Below the pieces are notes generated by a model. It worked only from the letters and a program-made list of their open reading frames with translations, ran no database searches and was not told where the DNA came from. From NCBI GenBank assembly GCA_900548535.1, contig URLG01000093.1, positions 1 to 9,045 on the forward strand: DNA of 9,045 nt, read 5' to 3'. Within the stretch, counting starts at the first letter, position 1. Every line of letters starts with the position of its first letter. The translations under genes and the position numbers were made by a program. Positions 5,852-9,045 of the stretch are shown piece by piece. Source of the DNA: Candidatus Segatella intestinihominis (GTDB taxonomy: Bacteria; Bacteroidota; Bacteroidia; Bacteroidales; Bacteroidaceae).

Positions 5852-8314
5852 TTACATCTCCACGATAACCTCGTGCTTGCCATCGGCGCATGGGATGACA
5901 CAGCCCTCGATGGCATTGCCATCCACGGTGATCTGCTTCACGCCCTTTTCCTTGCCCTCTGGGTTCTTCACGATGATGTGATACTCGCCACCACGGAACT
6001 TGCGGGTTACCTCATACTCCTTCGCTGTGCTTGGCAGACATGGGTCGATGAGCAAGCCCTCATAGTCTGGCTTGATACCGAGGATGAACTCGCTGACGGT
6101 ATACCACATCCAAGCGGCTGTACCGGTAAGCCATGAGTTCTTGCCCTCGCCTGGCTTGGCTGCATCCTTGCCGGCTACCATCTGGCAGTTTACGTAAGGC
6201 TCTACCTTATGCAGGGTCTGGTACTTCTCCTCTACGTAGCTAGGCAAAATCTTGGTGTAGTGCTTCCAAGCGTCATTGCCACGTCCGGCTACGGTCTCGC
6301 CGATGATTACCCAAGGATTGTTGTGGCAGAAAATGCCGGCATTCTCCTTGTAGCCCTCTGGATAAGAGGAAATCTCACCCATCTCTACATGATAGGTGGT
6401 ATAGGATGGGTTGTTGAGCACCATACCATGCTCGCACTCCAAGCGCTCCTTGGCGCTATCCAAAGCCTTGGCGCAGAGGCCATCCTCTAAACCGATACCA
6501 GCCATGGTACACCAACCCTGGCTCTCGATGAAGATCTTGCCCTCCTCATTCTCATCGCTACCTATCTTGTTGCCGAAGAAGTCGTAGGCACGGAGGAACC
6601 ATTCGCCATCCCAACCATGCTGCTTCACAGCATCGCTCATCTCGTCCACTGCCTTCTGCATGCGCTCTGCCTCGGCAGTGTACTCTGCCTTGCCTGTGTT
6701 CTTGGCGAGCTGACAGCATAATGCCACATAGTCCTTGCCTGTTACTACGAAGAGGCCTGCAATCATTAGGCTCTCTGCCTTAGAACCTTCGCCTTTGTTC
6801 TCTGTGGTCTGGAAACTCTCGTTTGGATCCCAAGAGAAGCAGTTGAGGTTGAGGCAGTCGTTCCAGTCGGCTCTACCGATGAGTGGCAACTTGTGAGGAC
6901 CGAGGTTGTTGATGACGTGGTTCATCGAAATCTTCAAGTGCTCGAAGAGGCTTACCTCGCTGCCTGGCAGGTTATCGAAAGGCACCTGCTCGTCGAGGAT
7001 AGAGAAATCGCCTGTCTCCTTGATATATGCCACGGTACCGAAGATGAGCCAGCATGGGTCGTCGTTGAAACCACCACCGATGTCGTTGTTGCCTCGCTTG
7101 GTGAGAGGCTGATACTGATGATAGCATCCACCATCAGGGAACTGGGTGCTGGCGATGTCGATGATGCGCTGGCGAGCACGCTCTGGTATCTGATGTACGA
7201 AGCCCACGAGGTCCTGGTTGGAATCACGGAAGCCCATGCCTCGACCAATACCGCTCTCGAAGAAGCTGGCTGAACGAGACATACAGAAGGTAATCATGCA
7301 CTGATACTGGTTCCAGATGTTGACCATGCGGTCAAGCTTGTCGTTGCCACTCTTCACGGTGAAGATATTCAAGAGGTTGTCCCAGTACTTATTGAGCTCG
7401 GCAAAGGCTGCATCAACCTTCTCGGTGGTATCAAACTTGGAGATGAGCTCGTGAGCCTTCTCCTTGTTAATCACCTTCTTGGCTACAAACTTCTTGTCCT
7501 GCTCATTCTCCACATATCCCAAGAGGAAGATGAGGTCGCGGCTCTCTCCTGGCTGGAGGGTTACCTCGATATAGTGAGAGGCGATAGGGCTCCAACCGTG
7601 GGCAAAGCTATTGCGTGGCTTGCCTTCCATCACAGCCTCCGGCTCAGAGAACTCATTGTAGGGGCCCACGAAGGTTTCACGGTCGGTATCATAACCCTGT
7701 ATCTCGGTATTGACAGTATAGAAAGCATAGTGATTGCGACGCTCACGATACTCGGTCTTGTGATAGATGGTGCTGCCCTCTATTTCCACCTCGCCAGTAG
7801 AGAAGTTGCGCTGGAAGTTCTCCATATCGGTAGCGGCATTCCAGAGACACCACTCTGCGAGTGAGAACACCTTGAGGGTCTTCACCTCCTGGGTGTTGTT
7901 CTTGAGGGTCATCTTCTGCACCTCAGCCCAGGTGTGGAGAGGCACGAAGAAGAGTACGCTAGCCTCTACGCCATTCTTGGAGCCCGTGATGCGGGTATAG
8001 TTCATTCCGTGGCGGCACTCGTAAGAGTCGAGTGGAGTCTTGCAAGGCTTCCAACCAGGGTTCCATACGGTATCGCCATCCTTGATATAGAAGTAGCGAC
8101 CGCCATTGTCCATAGGCACGCCATTGTAACGATAGCGTGTGATACGGCGGAACTTGGCATCCTTGTAGAATGAATAACCACCTGCTGTGTTGGAGATGAG
8201 CGAGAAGAAATCCTCGTTACCTAGATAGTTGATCCAAGGCCATGGGGTCTTAGGGTCGGTAATCACGTATTCGCGATTGGCGTCATCGAAATGACCATAC
8301 TTTTTCTCTGTCAT
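5852..8314 (-). CDS. Cellobiose phosphorylase (GH94)
   Basis: This is a cytoplasmic enzyme (820 residues, no signal peptide) that splits cellobiose with phosphate into alpha-glucose 1-phosphate and glucose, saving ATP. It follows the cellobiose phosphorylase pattern from end to end. The N-terminal beta-sandwich begins YGHFDDANREYVITDP, then NYLG, ISNTAGGYSFYKD and ITRYRYNGVP. A helical linker and an (alpha/alpha)6 barrel (from about 320) carry the active site, and a C-terminal beta domain follows. The likely general acid is Asp486 in RADWNDCLN, matching Asp490 of the Cellulomonas gilvus enzyme as I recall it. Likely phosphate ligands are Arg358 in GIGRGMGFRDSNQD, His664 in FCHNNPW and Thr730-Gly731 in SWLTGTAAW. 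Length fits the family (about 810-820). I chose ATG 8314 because homologues begin at YGHFDD and the 40-codon extension to 8434 runs through the promoter. Other GH94 activities (chitobiose, laminaribiose or cellodextrin phosphorylase) are less likely. Confidence 0.95.
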   Translation of the reverse strand: MTEKKYGHFDDANREYVITDPKTPWPWINYLGNEDFFSLISNTAGGYSFYKDAKFRRITRYRYNGVPMDNGGRYFYIKDGDTVWNPGWKPCKTPLDSYECRHGMNYTRITGSKNGVEASVLFFVPLHTWAEVQKMTLKNNTQEVKTLKVFSLAEWCLWNAATDMENFQRNFSTGEVEIEGSTIYHKTEYRERRNHYAFYTVNTEIQGYDTDRETFVGPYNEFSEPEAVMEGKPRNSFAHGWSPIASHYIEVTLQPGESRDLIFLLGYVENEQDKKFVAKKVINKEKAHELISKFDTTEKVDAAFAELNKYWDNLLNIFTVKSGNDKLDRMVNIWNQYQCMITFCMSRSASFFESGIGRGMGFRDSNQDLVGFVHQIPERARQRIIDIASTQFPDGGCYHQYQPLTKRGNNDIGGGFNDDPCWLIFGTVAYIKETGDFSILDEQVPFDNLPGSEVSLFEHLKISMNHVINNLGPHKLPLIGRADWNDCLNLNCFSWDPNESFQTTENKGEGSKAESLMIAGLFVVTGKDYVALCCQLAKNTGKAEYTAEAERMQKAVDEMSDAVKQHGWDGEWFLRAYDFFGNKIGSDENEEGKIFIESQGWCTMAGIGLEDGLCAKALDSAKERLECEHGMVLNNPSYTTYHVEMGEISSYPEGYKENAGIFCHNNPWVIIGETVAGRGNDAWKHYTKILPSYVEEKYQTLHKVEPYVNCQMVAGKDAAKPGEGKNSWLTGTAAWMWYTVSEFILGIKPDYEGLLIDPCLPSTAKEYEVTRKFRGGEYHIIVKNPEGKEKGVKQITVDGNAIEGCVIPCADGKHEVIVEM

Positions 8315-8349
8315 TGTAATATTATTTAGTTTTTTATATGATTTTGGTG

Positions 8350-8357
8350 CAAAGATA
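8350..8357 (-). promoter_or_regulatory. Bacteroidota -7 promoter element for the cellobiose phosphorylase operon
   Basis: The minus strand reads TATCTTTG here, a perfect match to the Bacteroidota -7 consensus TAnnTTTG, 35 bases upstream of the chosen ATG. Transcription would start a few bases downstream, giving a leader of about 25-30 bases. The expected -33 TTTG, about 20 bases further up (near 8378), is not recognisable. Confidence 0.6.
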
Positions 8358-8401
8358 GTAAAAAGTTTCCGTTTTATGGTTAGAATACTGATATTTTTTT
8401 G

Positions 8402-8409
8402 TATTTTTG
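8402..8409 (+). promoter_or_regulatory. Bacteroidota -7 promoter element for the divergent alpha-2-macroglobulin-like gene
   Basis: TATTTTTG matches TAnnTTTG perfectly and lies 55 bases before ATG 8465, giving a leader of roughly 45-50 bases. Its -33 region would fall near 8378-8382, the same stretch that the opposite promoter would use. No clear TTTG is there, and the surrounding sequence is T-rich, so chance matches are easier. Confidence 0.5.
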
Positions 8410-8422
8410 CAATGAAAAGTTT

Positions 8423-8435
8423 GATGTTTAACATC
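8423..8435. promoter_or_regulatory. 13-bp palindrome in the divergent promoter region, possible operator
   Basis: GATGTT-T-AACATC has perfect 6-base arms around one central base. It lies just downstream of the predicted plus-strand start point and upstream of both genes' divergent promoters. A dyad of this size and place could bind a dimeric regulator, or form a small 5-bp RNA hairpin in the leader. No regulator gene is visible in the window. Confidence 0.35.
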
Positions 8436-8464
8436 TGGTGATTAACAAATAATACACTTAGGGT

Positions 8465-9045
8465 ATGAAAAGAAACATTCTGACACTCCTTTTAGCCCTT
8501 TTTGCTATGATGCAAATGATGGGGCAGACATACGATAACTTGTGGAAGCAGGCCGCTGCCATGCAGCAGAAAGACTTGCCTAAGAGCGAAATCGCGGTGA
8601 TGAAGAAAATCATCGCCAAGGCTTCGGCTGCCAAAGATTACGGGCAGTTGCTGGCGGCTGAGACAAGACAGATGACACTCTGGAATGAGATTTCGGCTGA
8701 CTCGCTGACGCCTAACGTGAAGCGGATGGAAGCAGAGGTGCTGAAGGTGAACGACCCGGCATTGAAGGCGGTGAGATATGCCGTGCTGGGTAAGGTGTAC
8801 TGTGATATGAACGAAAAGAAAAGCCAGGAGTTCTTCAAGAAGGCCTTGGAACAGCCTGAACTTCTTGCCCGACATACATCTGCAGAGTATGTTCCATTGA
8901 CGCAGAAGGGCGTGGATGGCAGTTCCTTTAACAACGATCTGCTGCATCTCATCGGATTCGAGGCAGACAGCAAGGAGGCGTATCTGCAGCTGTACACCTA
9001 TTATAATAAGGTGGGAAATAGGGGTGCGGCTTGTCTCTGTGCCTA
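8465..9045 (+). CDS. Exported protein, N-terminal part; resembles Prevotella alpha-2-macroglobulin family proteins (partial)
   Basis: The first 193 residues are visible and the frame stays open to the window end. MKRNILTLLLALFAMMQMMG is a signal peptide, with cleavage likely before or near QTYDNLWKQ. What follows is helical and Lys/Ala/Glu-rich, with repeat-like pairs: IAVMKKIIAKASAAKDYGQLLAAETRQ, then a second block with LKAVRYAVLGKVYCDM and QEFFKKALEQPELL, and a third with KEAYLQLYTYYNKVGN (each described by its ends). This layout, including DNLWKQ, DLPKSEIAVMKKI, LW-ISADSL and the YAVLGK-Y helix, matches my memory of the N-terminal helical region of large (about 1800-residue) Bacteroidota alpha-2-macroglobulin-like proteins. 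Those are thought to trap proteases in the periplasm or at the envelope. None of the diagnostic macroglobulin domains is inside the window, so the name rests on resemblance only. A generic TPR-like exported protein is the alternative. Confidence 0.7.
   Translation, partial: MKRNILTLLLALFAMMQMMGQTYDNLWKQAAAMQQKDLPKSEIAVMKKIIAKASAAKDYGQLLAAETRQMTLWNEISADSLTPNVKRMEAEVLKVNDPALKAVRYAVLGKVYCDMNEKKSQEFFKKALEQPELLARHTSAEYVPLTQKGVDGSSFNNDLLHLIGFEADSKEAYLQLYTYYNKVGNRGAACLCA

Noticed and set aside
8315..8434. A 40-residue N-terminal extension of the cellobiose phosphorylase starting at 8434.
   Set aside because: The stretch is AT-rich, crosses the predicted promoter, encodes a Lys/Ile-rich peptide unlike the family, and homologues start at YGHFDD.

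Overview
The window looks like chromosomal DNA of a Bacteroidota bacterium, most likely a gut Prevotellaceae member (Prevotella/Segatella type). It holds a SusC/SusD pair, lipoproteins with Bacteroidota-style lipoboxes, TAnnTTTG promoter elements in place of sigma-70 boxes, and few clear Shine-Dalgarno sites. The genus is inferred from the look of the proteins, not proven. All genes read cleanly with no frameshifts, and no stretch over 300 bases lacks a gene.

Layout. Bases 1 to about 56 are the 3' end of a group II intron (the last strand of domain V plus a complete domain VI with a bulged branch-point A). The intron ends about 46 bases before the start codon of a SusC-like outer-membrane transporter (102-2762), so it sits in that gene's leader. 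SusC is followed by its SusD-like surface lipoprotein (2776-4461) and a DUF3298/RsiV-like lipoprotein (4474-5319). Gaps of only 13 and 12 bases suggest one operon. A short intergenic region with two hairpins (5320-5363) closes this operon and the convergent one.

On the minus strand lie a GH94 cellobiose phosphorylase (8314 down to 5852) and, 32 bases downstream, a small lipoprotein of unknown function (5819 down to 5409), probably co-transcribed. A 150-base divergent region (8315-8464) has a perfect TAnnTTTG box on each strand and a 13-bp palindrome. It serves the phosphorylase on one side and, on the other, a large exported protein (8465 to window end, partial) that resembles the start of Prevotella alpha-2-macroglobulin family proteins.

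How the genes fit together. SusC and SusD would bind and import an oligosaccharide or peptide across the outer membrane. No sugar-cleaving enzyme, sensor or sigma/anti-sigma pair is visible to name the substrate. The phosphorylase would split cytoplasmic cellobiose into glucose 1-phosphate and glucose. A link between the two is possible but not shown, because they are on opposite strands in separate transcription units. I see no defence system, CRISPR array, tRNA or rRNA. The most unusual points are the intron end in the SusC leader and the missing N-terminal domain and TonB-box region of this SusC.
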